This document shows positions 10,960 to 22,100 of a DNA stretch of 64,000 nucleotides, piece after piece. The DNA comes from Symsagittifera roscoffensis. Its lineage: Eukaryota; Xenacoelomorpha; Acoela; Convolutidae. Below the pieces are notes generated by a model. It saw only the letters and a list, made by a program, of their open reading frames with translations, was not told the DNA's origin and did not search any database. Position 1 is the stretch's first letter. The number at the start of each line of letters is the position of its first letter. The stretch covers positions 69,226,223-69,290,222 of the forward strand of contig NC_087062.1 in the NCBI RefSeq assembly GCF_963678635.1, in the 5' to 3' direction. The position numbers and the translations under genes are program-made.

Positions 10960-13900
10960 ATGAACTGTTTGGCTTTTACTCTCAGAGCAAGCTGCACAAT
11001 AAGCGCAGCCTCGTCATCCTCGAAGCTGCTGAAAACGAAGAGCCGTATACTCACTCAAACATGCTCTTTACGAGATGTGGACTACTTTGGCTGGAAGATC
11101 TCCTACGAGTACCCTGGAAAAACGATGAAGTTCAAAAAAGTTCCTCCAGCTGTAGGATATTCTAACTTGAAAACATACGTGCACAGAATGAAGAAACATT
11201 TACCATGCGAAGTCGACCTGCGGAAATTTGCTATGTCTACCTTGACCGAAAGGGCGTTTTCGGTCAAACTACCCGAAGAGTATTCGATTGACCCCATACC
11301 GGTTAGTCGCACCGGCGGTCGTGACCCCAATACGGGAAGAGTCGCAGTGCATCACAGGGGAGGGGGCAAGAAAAAGTTTTTCTACTGGGTAGACTTCAAC
11401 CGACTTGGTATGTCCGAGGATTCTGATTTAGAGGAGAAGGTTTTGTGGATCGGCAGAGATTTGTACAGACCTCCGTTTGTTGCGTTGGTTGCCAATGGCG
11501 TTCAGAAGAGATATATACTGGCCCATGACGGGATGAAAGTGGGAGATATTATAAGAAGCACGCGTCACATTCCGAGCATTTTCGGTTAGTAAGTTCTAAC
11601 TCTCCGAACTTGTACAGTGCTCATTTAAATTCAATCCAGACAAAACTATTTAGACTTGAAATTTAAAACGCATTTTTTGCAAATTGGGTTGAGATTAGGT
11701 GGAAAATGATAACAAAAAATCTTGATCAGAATTGCCGCCCAATTAATATAGTTCAATTTGTTATGCGAAATTCGAACAGAACATTTTACCCCATAAACGG
11801 ATCATTTTTGGCATCAAAAATAATGTCAAAACTACCTGGTCAATTTCTAACGATAATATATCAATATGAATATAGTTTTGGAGGTTGTACCCTTCTTAAA
11901 TTTTAGTGGGCTACGTAGAAGGGCCATTTGGCATAATTTTATTAGTAATTGTTGCGGTAGTTTTGGCGTAATTTTTAATTAACTAAAAAAAACGAAAATG
12001 AACCGTTTTTTTGGGGTAAAATTTTTGCATGTTTTGGGGTTCAACCCAATTTGAGAAGAATGCATGTAAAATTTCAAGTTGAATGCTTTTTGTCGGGATA
12101 ATTTATATAAGCACTGTACAATAGGTTGACATGCGTGCCCAAAACTTGCACAAATTTATGAAAACCGGTAGTAACAGATAAGCGAGAGAAAATAAATTTT
12201 GCCGGCACTGTAGGTCGTTCACGGAATTGTATTTTTAGCCTGGCGATAAGCAAGGGTATTGCAATCGGGCACTAGACTTTTTCCCGTAAATTACTTTGTA
12301 CACAGGATCACTTCTAGAGGATCTTTCATCTGACAAGCTCAATTTCTTGAAAATTTAAGTAAAAGTACTATCACTTAGTTAGTAGTTAGTTCAAACCCGT
12401 TTTAAGTTGTAATTATTTTTTCAAAAAAATCATTTTTTTTCGTGTTCCTGGTTTTCGTTCTAGTTTGTCGCTTCATTTTTCGTTCTAGTTTCTGTCGCTT
12501 CATTTTTCGTTTTTTTTTAACCGAGTTTTTTTTAGCTGGTAGGGTTTTTATTGGTTTCCTTTTTAAAGCATAGGTTTTGTTCCGTTTTAGACAGTTTTTA
12601 CTGTAACTGAAACTCTTAAGTTTGTAAATTTACTATGTCTTATTTGATTTTTTTCGTTTTTCGTTAAATATTCATTTTCAGTTTATGTTATATTGACGTG
12701 AAAGTGTTATAAGTGTTTTACTGGAGAGCAGGGGCGGATTAAGGGGGGCGGACGCCCCCCCCCCCCCCCTCAGGAATTGGACACCCTGCCGACCCAAAGG
12801 GTCCCCCTTTGGTACTTTTTAAGAAATCCATTTTTTGCCGACCGACCCTAAAATTTTTCTAAAGGCGCCTTTAGCGTTAATATATACTAACTTTGAGGGG
12901 TAGCGCGCTCCGAAAAAACGCGATTTTTTTGTCAAAATTTTTCAAAAAGTGCCTAAAAACGGATTTTTTGACCTGTTTTTTTTCGAAAATTTGCCTGCGG
13001 CGCAGAAAATTTGGCCAAAACGGACTTTTTAGTGCTTTAGGAGAGCTCGGAAAATCAATTTGGTCGACGTAAAAACAAAAGGTCGTCAAAATTTTCTAAA
13101 TTTTTTTGAAAATCCGCCCCCCCGCCAAAAAATCCTAGATCCGCCCCTGCTGGAGAGGTGAATGTAATGGGTGCATATTAGGCATATGTGCCTGTTATGA
13201 GTTCCTTTAATAGTATTTTTTGTGCCAAAATTTTTCGGTATCTTTTGGGCGACTGAATGTCGGCTTTAATTCAATGGGCTCATGTTTCGAATTACTTCTT
13301 GTTTTTTTTTGTTTTGCAAAAATAGATGCAGTCTTGCAATATGTTTTGGTGAAATCTAAATCAACTTCACAGACCCTTTGAATAAAAGTGAGATTTTAAT
13401 ATTTGTAAAGCTTTTCACATTTGAATTTTTTTCAAGTTTTCAGTTTTCCTATTAAAATATTTCTCAAGGGCATTCGGAGAGTTGTCGACTTTCGCGCTGA
13501 TACGACCGTTCTTACGTGAAATTCCGCGTAAAAAGCTAATTAATTGTTGTGAATTATTTTTCTTTTTGCAGAGCAGTTGCGTATTTGCTGTTGTCGCAAA
13601 AACGTAATTGATGATATGATTTTCTTTAATTAAAATGCTCGCATTTTGTTTAATTGCTCGTAGATATGTTTAGAACGTTTAAAAGATGGTGACGCACACC
13701 CGTTGGGTGCTATTGCACCGGGAACGCTTGTATCCCAGATCGAGATCTACCCCAGAACAGGCGCTATTAAATGCAGGGCGGCTGGAGCATGTGCAACAGT
13801 AGGAGAACACATTTCAAACGATATGGTTGTTGTAAAGTTGTCTGAAAGGCGCCAAATAGTCGTTAGTAAAAACTGCATGGCCGTTATCGGTCGGGTTTCG

Positions 13901-14101
13901 AGGACCGGTCCCAAAAGAGAAGTGATTGGGAGTGGATCTCGGTACAGGTGGATGGGCAAAAGGCCGGCGAGTGGTTGGTGGCAGAGGAAAACGGGTCGCT
14001 TTGGACGAAAGTTGAACAGAAAGAAGATTTCAGTTGTTTACGATCCAAATCTGCCTATTTCGAAGTTTTTTACTTCACCTCCTCTTGCTTGCAGAAAATA
14101 A
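10960..14101 (+). CDS. MRPL2: Mitochondrial large-subunit ribosomal protein uL2m (MRPL2)
   Basis: A core protein of the mitochondrial 39S subunit that binds large-subunit rRNA near the peptidyl-transferase centre. Exon 1 is 10960-11584 (donor G|GTTAGT, phase 1) and exon 2 is 13686-14101. The joint creates DGDAHPLGAIAPGT, the expected start of the L2 C-terminal domain. The protein has 346 residues, slightly longer than usual. The N-terminus (MNCLAFTLRASCT...) is Ser- and basic-rich without acidic residues, as in a mitochondrial presequence. Residues ~110-200 are the N-terminal OB-like domain (RTGGRDPNTGRVAVHHRGGG, then FFYWVDFNR). The C-terminal domain shows CRAAGACATVGEH and GSRYRWMGKRP, the counterpart of the bacterial RSRWLGRRP stretch. 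ATG at 10960 was chosen as the first Met that exposes the presequence. A hAT MITE sits in the intron. Confidence 0.93.
12240..12345 (+). repeat. SINE family B, truncated copy
   Basis: Contains GCAAGGGTATTGCAATCGGGCACTAGAC, then TTTTTCCCGTAAATTACTTTG and ACAGGATC. The same head sequence is at 14555 and 19855. The tRNA-like half is missing. Confidence 0.45.
12729..13149 (+). mobile_element. hAT-type MITE with 8-bp target duplication
   Basis: The ends are CAGGGGCGGAT and ATCCGCCCCTG, an inverted terminal repeat of the hAT type. The element is flanked by the perfect 8-bp direct repeat CTGGAGAG (12721-12728 and 13150-13157). It is 421 bp with no transposase ORF, so it is non-autonomous. A run of 15 or more C bases lies just inside the left end. 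It lies in the MRPL2 intron. Confidence 0.9.
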
Positions 14102-14102
14102 A
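14097..14102 (+). terminator. Poly(A) signal overlapping the MRPL2 stop codon
   Basis: AATAAA at this position contains the TAA stop (14099-14101). A T-rich, TGT-containing stretch follows within 40 bases. If this hexamer is used, the 3' UTR would be only about 10-30 nt. Confidence 0.4.
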
Positions 14103-14660
14103 ACCCACAATGCTGTTCAATTGATTCTATATTTTTTTTGCTTAAATACAATATTGATTTTTTTCATGCTATGATCCAAAGTTGAAACGCAATATCAATA
14201 TCTTGTCATTGTAATTGAGAAGTAGCAAGTTACGTCAAGAACATGTACATCAAAAGAGACGCTGGTTATCTAAACTAGATGATTTCACCAAGGAAGCCTA
14301 GTGCTATATTAGTAGGCCAGTATCTGTTCATCTGGTGTCCGAACTTGTATGTTAATTTGAAGCTACTATTACTTCGCAATTCGAAAGTTGTTTTTCGAAA
14401 AAAAAACAATTGTTACACAATTTCTTACACATGTTTAGTTTTCTGGAAGCTCGTCAAAGCACCGAAGAAACCTCGTGAGCAGCACAAGGAGTTTGAGTTT
14501 TGTTTGAATTTTTCGTTTTACAGTCGTTCATCGGAAATGTACTGTTATTACCCGGGCAATAAGCAAGGGTATTGCAATCGGGTACCAGACTTCGTTTCCC
14601 GTTAACAGCTTTGTTCACAGAATGGTCAATTTAGTATGCATGGTAAACTGGAGCCGAATT
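14102..14660. repeat. MRPL2 downstream region with a truncated SINE-B
   Basis: At 14553-14635 is the SINE-B head (CCCGGGCAATAAGCAAGGG, then TATTGCAATCGGGTACCAGAC, CCCGTTAACAGCTTTG). The rest has no credible gene. The 108-codon ORF across it has no splice context or familiar motif. Confidence 0.4.
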
Positions 14661-17060
14661 GTAGGAAATTGCGGCCTCTGACAATAGTAGGAATTTTCCA
14701 CTTCTGACATGAAATTCAGTTATAACTTCTATCCTCAAAGTTCCTCGAAGTTTCATTGCTTAAATCGCTTACATAGGTAGACTTGGATTTTTTGCAAAAG
14801 ATTTCGGTCTAACAAAAAAGACGCTTTAATTATTTCGAAATTTATTGATAGATCAGCCCGCTTAGTAAAGTAACTATTCTCAAAACGTTTCGGTCGTAGG
14901 AGTAACTTGGAATATTTCAAGTTTTCATAATTTCGATAGCTTGCTTGGGTAAAACCTGAACTTATTGCAAACTTTTCTTGAACTAATTCGCTCTATGGAA
15001 CAGTTTTTTGAAGTAATTCAAAGTTTCATTGCTGAAATAGCTTGCATAACAAGTTTGAATTTCTTGAGAATTGATTCGGTCTGTAAAACAAGTTGAAACA
15101 TTTCAACGCTAAAATAGCTTGCGTAGAAAAACTTGAAGTTTTCGCGAATCGATTTAATCTTAGAAATCACTTTAAATTATTTGAATTATTTTTGAAATTA
15201 CCTGATAATTACTTGAAGTTTCCTCGCTTGAATAGCTTGCATTGAAAATTTCATCTTTTGCGCACCAATTCGGTCTTGAAAATAGTTTAAATTTTTCATT
15301 GATTCTTCGGTTGAATGACTCCAAAAGAAAAACGTAAACTTATCGCCATCCAATACTCTTCATGATAAAAGTTAAAATGTTTAATATTTTGATAGCTTCA
15401 TTGATTTACGAAGAAGAAAATATATATTTTTTCAATCCGATTCGCTTCATGAAAGAAACTTCAACTTTACGCAAACCGATTCGGTCTACGAAAATCTTAA
15501 ATTATTTCCTTGTTTCATAGATTGAAAAGCTTGTTTGGAAAATTTTGACTTTTGTGCGAACCGTTTCGAACTGAAATATTAGAAACCTGTTCTTTGCTAT
15601 TCAAAATTGTTCAAATTGATTCACGATCTGGCTCAACTTGAAAGTGTTCGATGCTTCCTTGCTTGCATAGCTTAGCTTTATCAGAACAATAGCAAATTTT
15701 TCGCCGACTGAGTATTGGATTCGGGCTTGCTATGGACGCAACGTTTTAACTTTTCTATCGAGCAGAATCGTTTAGAGCGACCATAGGAGGAAGATGAACT
15801 CGATCCAACTTCAAGATTAGACACAACCTGCCTAATTTTTGTCCGAAATCTTACAGATTCAATACAGTCTGAAACGAATCAACTAAAAACAGCAACATGC
15901 ATGCTAAGAAAAACTTTTTGTGAACCGATTCAGTCTATGAAATAGCATGAAATAATTCAAAGTTTCATAGCTTTGGAAGCTTGCCTAGAAAAACTAAAAA
16001 TTTTCGCGAAACAATTTGGTCCACGAAATAACTTGGAAAAATTCAAAGTTTTTTAGCTTGTTCAAAAACTAAGCTTTTTGCGAACTGATTCGGTTTATGA
16101 AATCACTTGAATTGTTTTAAAATTTCTAGCTGAAGTTTGAAATTTTTTTTAAAAAATTTTGAACATGTCCAGAACTGAATCAGTCTACGAAATAACTTGG
16201 AAAAATTCAAAGTTTCATAGCTTGGATAGCTTGCTTAGAAAGCTAAGCTTTTTGCGAATTGGTTCGGTTTATAATTTAACTTGAATTATTTCAACTTTTC
16301 TTCCTTAAAAGTTTAAATTTTTTGCGAACCGATTTAGTCTACGAAAAAACGAAATACTTCAAAGTTTTGTAGCTTTAAAAGCTTGCTTAGAAAAACTTAA
16401 ACTTTCGCGAACCGATTCGGTCTACGAAATAGCTTGAAAAAACTCTAAGTTGCTTAGCTCTAATAGCTTGCTTAGAAAAACTTCAACTTTCGCGATCCGA
16501 CTCGATATACGAAATAGCTTGAAGCAAAGTTGCTTAGCTCTAATAGCTTGCTTAGAAACACTTGAACTTTTCGCGCACCAAATCAGTCTAGCAATAACTT
16601 GGAATGGTTTCAAAGTTTCTTGGCTCAAATAGCTTGCATAGAAAGACTTGAATCTTTTGCCAACCAATTCGATCTGTGAATTAACTTGAAATATTTCAAA
16701 GTTTCATAGCTTGAATAGCTTATTAAGAAGAGCTTTAGCTTTTCTCCCACTGATTCGCTCTATGAGACAACGTGAATTTTTTCAATGTTTCATCGCTTCT
16801 AGAGAAAAACCTAAAGTTTTGCCATCTGATTTGCTTCATGAAACATCTAAAAATGTTTCAAAGTTTTATAGCTTGAGTAGCTTGCTCAGAAAAATTTCAG
16901 TTTTTCGGAAACCGATTCGTTCTATGAAACCTTAAGTTTTTCAAACCGATTCACGGATATGGCTTAACTTGAATTGTTCAAAGCTTCATTGCTTGAATAG
17001 CTTGATCAGAACAACAGCTAATTTTTGCGACAGCATTGATTATTGGAGGCGAGCTTTCTA
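14660..17060. repeat. Degenerate minisatellite with ~80-120-bp period
   Basis: The phrase CAAAGTTTCATAGCTT.AATAGCTTGCTTAGAAAAACTT, followed by GCGAACCGATTCGGTCTACGAAATAACTTGAA, is repeated in degenerate form across 2.4 kb. The TAGCTTGCTT core is seen near 14936, 15038, 15115, 15233, 16226, 16377, 16464, 16542, 16628 and 16878, among others. Spacing is tightest (~78-88 bp) between 16370 and 16720. The short ORFs inside on both strands are repeat artefacts. Confidence 0.75.
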
Positions 17061-17880
17061 GTTATAACTTATTTCTCTGATTCGCCGATGATTCGGTAAT
17101 ACAAATTTTAAGTGCGCTTCAATTGATGAACATACATGGTTAAGTGTTGTGTATGTGTGATTTGTTTTAGCTATGGATTTCTAAATTTTGTTGTATGAAT
17201 TCTGAAGCAGCATTGTTTTGCTTTGCAATGTTAACACTGACAGCATCTGCAGGAGTCCGAAAACTGAAATCCTCTGCGAAAAGCAGAAAAAGTTTTGACG
17301 TTTAATAAGTTTCAAAAGAGGCAGCTTTCAATTGTCTGGATATTTTTTTTGGGGGGAGGGGGGCAGTTTAGACGCTTTTGAATCGTACTAACCTGTAAGT
17401 GTATTACTGACTCTTTACCGAATGAATGTATTGGAGAGTGAGCGAATTTGAGGCTCGCGATGAACCTGTACAAACAATGTTATTCACCTGAAATTTTTTG
17501 TGAAAATTGCCAATTAAGACACAATTTAAACCCGCTTGAATTATCTTTCTGCTTGCAATGCGGAAACTTTGACTAAAATTGGCAATCATAAACCATTTTG
17601 TTGTGAGAGGTACTAATCGCTGTAAATAATTCCTAATTAGACCCAAACTGTAGTAATGAGCACTGAAAAGAACTTGCAATTATTTGAATTCGTTATTTAC
17701 TATATATTTAAATACGGGCTTCACTATCTCGCAACGTTTAGGCTGTTTCAACGAAATATTTTTGCATTTTGAACGAATGACTTTTTTCGCGGTTAAGTAA
17801 AATCGCATGTTGCAATGGTTAAGATTTTTTTTCCAGTTTGAATTCAGTTTTTTTTCACCAAGTTTAAAATTGGCAATTCA
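17061..17880. other. Intergenic, nothing recognised
   Basis: No credible coding region. A G-rich run (GGGGGGAGGGGGGC) lies at about 17350. Confidence 0.4.
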
Positions 17881-18860
17881 ATAATAGGAAGCTGTCAGGG
17901 TTCCCCCGGAGGTGCAAATTTGACCTCCAATAAAGAATAACCAAATCCTTTGAGCCTAAGGAATACGACGATTGTTGTAATTTTTTTCAAAAGGTTTCAA
18001 AAAAACTTAATTTGTTTTTCAAATTTTGAATTTCTGAACTCTATAGTTGGGGGCTATCAGAGTACTCTCTTAGACTGCGAATCTGGCCTCTAAATATGGC
18101 TGCCCAAGTCTTTGCAGTTTTTGAGATATATATGTTTTCGTTTTTTTTTTTAAATTTCGTTTTTCAATTTTTAGAAACTTTGGATTTAAAAAATTGAAAA
18201 GATTTGAAACTCTCAATCTTGTACTTGGGTACTCTGAGACTAATCTCAGGAATTGCAAATCTTGCCTCCAAATGCGACTGCTCAAATGTTTTCAATTTCC
18301 GAGATTTTACGTTTTTTATGTCATTTTGAAATTTTTCGAAGAACTCAGATATAAAAAAATTTGAAAATCTATTGTGAGGCGTTGTCAGGGTACTCTCATT
18401 GAACTGCTGAAACCCTTGTACTTATCGAGTAAGACGTTTTTTTTCATGATTTTTCCTAACTTTTCAGAAAACTTAGATTGAAAAAATCAAAAAAAAGTTG
18501 AAATTCCCAACCCTGTATTGGGGTACTGTGACAGTACTCTCAAGGGTTGCAAATCTTGCGTCTAAATATGGCTGCTCGAATGCTTTTAGTTTTTTATGAT
18601 TTTTTCAATTTGTTCAGGAAACTTGGGGTGGGGTGCTCTTAGGATGCTCTCAGTGGTTGAAAATGTGGGCCCTAAATTTCCCCAGTGATCCTTTGAGTTT
18701 TCAAGATATGACGCTTTAATGGTTTTTCAAATTTTGAATTAAATTTTTTTTTTCAAAATTTGAAATTACCAACCCTGTAATTGGGTGCTGTCAAAGTACA
18801 CTCAAAGGCTGCCGATCTTGTTTTCAATATATGCGGTTTTTCATGAGTTGTCAGAAATTT
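17880..18860. repeat. ~165-bp satellite, block 1
   Basis: About six degenerate units, each with GGGGCTGTCAGGGTACTCTC, then TTGCAAATCTTGCCTC(C/T)AA, then ATGGCTGCTCAA, TTTTCGAGATATG, a T-rich stretch and AAAAAACTTAGAT. The anchor near 'GCTGTCAG' recurs at about 17889, 18050, 18372, 18525 and 18785. The same family forms the block at 60.96-62.36 kb. Confidence 0.75.
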
Positions 18861-19101
18861 GGAGCACCAGAGGTGCGTTACCCGCTATTTAGATTTAAAT
18901 TTTCAGGCAAGTTTTTATAATGCAAAACTGTTTGAACGAAGACAAATGTCAGAGTAATCAGTATTTCGCAATAATTGAAGGACTCCTGTTTTTTAATCGA
19001 AAAAGATAATCCCGTTGTCTGTGAACATATTTCAGATGCCGATTTTGTTTTAACGATTTGTTGATACCCCTGGTTGAGTTAAAAACCATTGCAATTGAAG
19101 G

Positions 19102-22100
19102 ATGACTTCCACCGTTGGTGCAAACAAGAGAAAATTGACTATTGCCGAAGACTTGCAAGGAGCGATGAAGGAGAGCAATGCTGACGGAAAAGACCATTTT
19201 TTCCAGGTGCTTTCTTTGAATACTATTCATTTGAAAGGTTTTTCTGAGTGAAAACAAATGTGTAAGTAATCCTTCAAAGGCACCAGCGGATTTCGGGGCA
19301 GGGGGAGGGCGGACACCCCCTTCTTCAGGAATTCGACCCCCTGGCGACCCAAAGGGTCACTTTTTGTACAATTTTGAGATCTCAATTTTTGGCTGATGAA
19401 CCCTAAATTTTTTCTAAAGGTGCCAGTATATACTAAATTTGAGTGGCAAGTGCGAGCCAAAAAAAGCGCAGTTTTTTGGTCAAAGTTTTCAAAAAAAATG
19501 CCAAGAAAAAGCCTTTTTTGGCCTGTTTTTCAAAGTTTCGCAGGCGGCGCAGAAAATTAGGTCAAATCTAAATTGGGTCTTTATAGTGATTTGTGAGAGC
19601 TTGGAAAGTCAATTTGGTCGACCTAAAAAAAGATCGATACATTTTCGAAATTTTTTTTGAAAATAAGCTCTCCCTCGAGAAAATCTTAGATCCGCCCCTG
19701 CTCAAAGGTGTACTCAATCTTATACACAAAGGTGTGGACAAAGGTGTACTCAAGGCTCTGAACAATCTTGTACTGTTTCGTCTAATTAATTATTAAATCT
19801 CCTTCTTAACCAATGTTCGTTCATTAAAAAAAACCCATGAGTATTCTATTACCCGTGTGATATGTAAGGGTATTGCAATCGGGTTTTAGATTTTTTCGGC
19901 CGTAAACATTTTTTTCTACAGGACTCATCTGGAATCGTGGTACTTTGGTTCATAATCAATTCAAATTTCTCAGTGTGTCCTGCACATTTAGTCTGGAGGT
20001 TACGAACACGCCTGGGACGCCAAAGGTCTCGGGTTGGAATCTGACTAGGACCTGTTTTTTTAAACGGTAAATATTCCGGTTCAAAAAAATTCGGCCTATT
20101 ATTTGTCTGCTTATGTTTCGTCGGTTTAGTTGCCAGATCTACGAATCATTTTTTGCTGTAAACAATTTTCACTGTAATTCTTTTTTTTCATTTTTGTCTT
20201 TTTATCGGGTTAGTAAGTTTTGGCTTAATTTATATCAACCTAGTGGCCTCTTATTGCATCGTTCGGGGATCCAAAAAGGCTTATGTGCGTGCGTGTGCTC
20301 GGAGGGGAAAAGGGACATAAAATTTTTTTGGTTTAAGTTTTTTTTTGATTTTTTTTCGGCATGAGAGGTTTCTGTTCAGGTGTTTTCGTCCGCTGTGCAA
20401 ATCCTACTCCTCTCCTACTCTTGGTTGCAATATCAAGCATGGTTGAGCATGTTATTTCAAATATCCGGCCATTTCAAAGTTTGCTTTTCATGTTCGTTGT
20501 GATTTTTCCAACTCGATTTTTTTTAAATTTATTCTTTTTTTTTGTTCTTTTTGCGGCATAAAGGCTTCGGCCCATTTTCATATCGGCTTAATTTCGAGTA
20601 ATTTGAAGGGAAATGTTCGTTGTGATTTTTCCAACTCGATTTTTTTAAAGTTTATTCTGTTTTTTTTTTGTTCTTTTTGCAGCTTAATAGGCTTCGGCTT
20701 ATTTTATATTGGCTTAGTGGCCTAATTTCGGGTAATTTGAAGGGAAATGTTCGTTGTGATTTTTCCAACTCGATTTTTTAAAAATTTATTCTGTTTTTTT
20801 TTGTTTTTTTGCGGCTTAATAGGCTTCGGCTTATTTTATATCGGCTTAGTATTTGTTATGCTCGCCTATGGATCGCGGAAAATGAAATTATAATAGAAAT
20901 TATATTTTAAGTTTCATGGTTTAAAAGCTATTTATCAGATAGATTGTAATGAGTTCAGATAAGTAATGAAAAAGTAAGTTTTTAGGTATCATTGTATACA
21001 ACAATTAACTTCAACAAGTCAATTTGCAAAAATCAAATCTAGGTACACATTGCGGTTTTTTTTTCTAGAATGAGACTTTTTGTGTGAGATTTTTTGTAGG
21101 GCTCTACATCTTTCTCGAGTTCGAATGCAATTTTTCTAATGCAAAAGAAACTGATCAAAAAGATTTTTTTTTCAAGCGTAAGATCAGACAAATTTCCTAA
21201 TAATAAGATTTTGTCGGCACATGAACTGTTCGTATGCGATCTACAAAATTGTTGTCTTCGATCAGTGAACAAATTGCATTCAAATAGTTTTAGAATAAAT
21301 TTTTTGCAGAAAGTGAATTATAATACCCGTAGATCATGGCTTCAAGCTTTCCAAAAACCTGCGTGCTGCAAGAAAATCAAGTCTGCATCGCTACAAAACC
21401 GATGAGCTTAGCTTTTCAACGTTTTATGCGATAATCGTTGAATACCAGATAACTATGGGAAATGAACCGTCAGCAAATTTTTGTTTTTGTGCACAAATTA
21501 AAAATTAGTTTCTAGGAAGTTCAGAACTTCCCCGCTTTATATTTAATAGTTTAATTTAATTTTTCTTACTCATTTTTGCTGTCAGGTATTATACGTAGGA
21601 TTGCGAATCTGTTCTGAAAAATTGGCCTTCTGAATTCTTCTAGTTTTCGAGATATCGATGTTTTTACGATTTTTCTGACGCAGAAAAAAATATCTTGGAA
21701 ATAAATCTTAGGAAGCACAGATTTGGATAGGTATTTTTTTTGATAGGTATGTTTTTCACTTACATTAGGCGTCTAATACCTGGAAAAAGTGGAAAAAATA
21801 GAAATTAATTAAAAAGAAAAAGAAGTTTTTTTTTGGAAATAAATAAAGCTTGTGTAGGCGTTAAGTGGGCACCTTAGCGTGCCTTTAGCTTGTCCTCTCC
21901 ATGCTGCTCCGTTGATTACAATTGAAGATCATGAAAAAATATGTCGATTTAATTTTGTGTAGTTTATTTTGATGTATCATATTATGTAACTAGAGAAATA
22001 ATTCTTCTTTTTCTGCTTGTATGTAAAAAGCAGCTTCTCTTTCTACGTAAAAAAAACTGGGTGTTGTGATTAGATCTTGATATCACTCATATTCTCAAGT

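Noticed and set aside
14233-14275. Alternative first exon for the SIVA-like gene (ATG TAC ATC AAA AGA...)
   Set aside because: A short MYIKRDA-like start is tempting, but the frame closes after 11 codons and there is no good donor in the needed phase.
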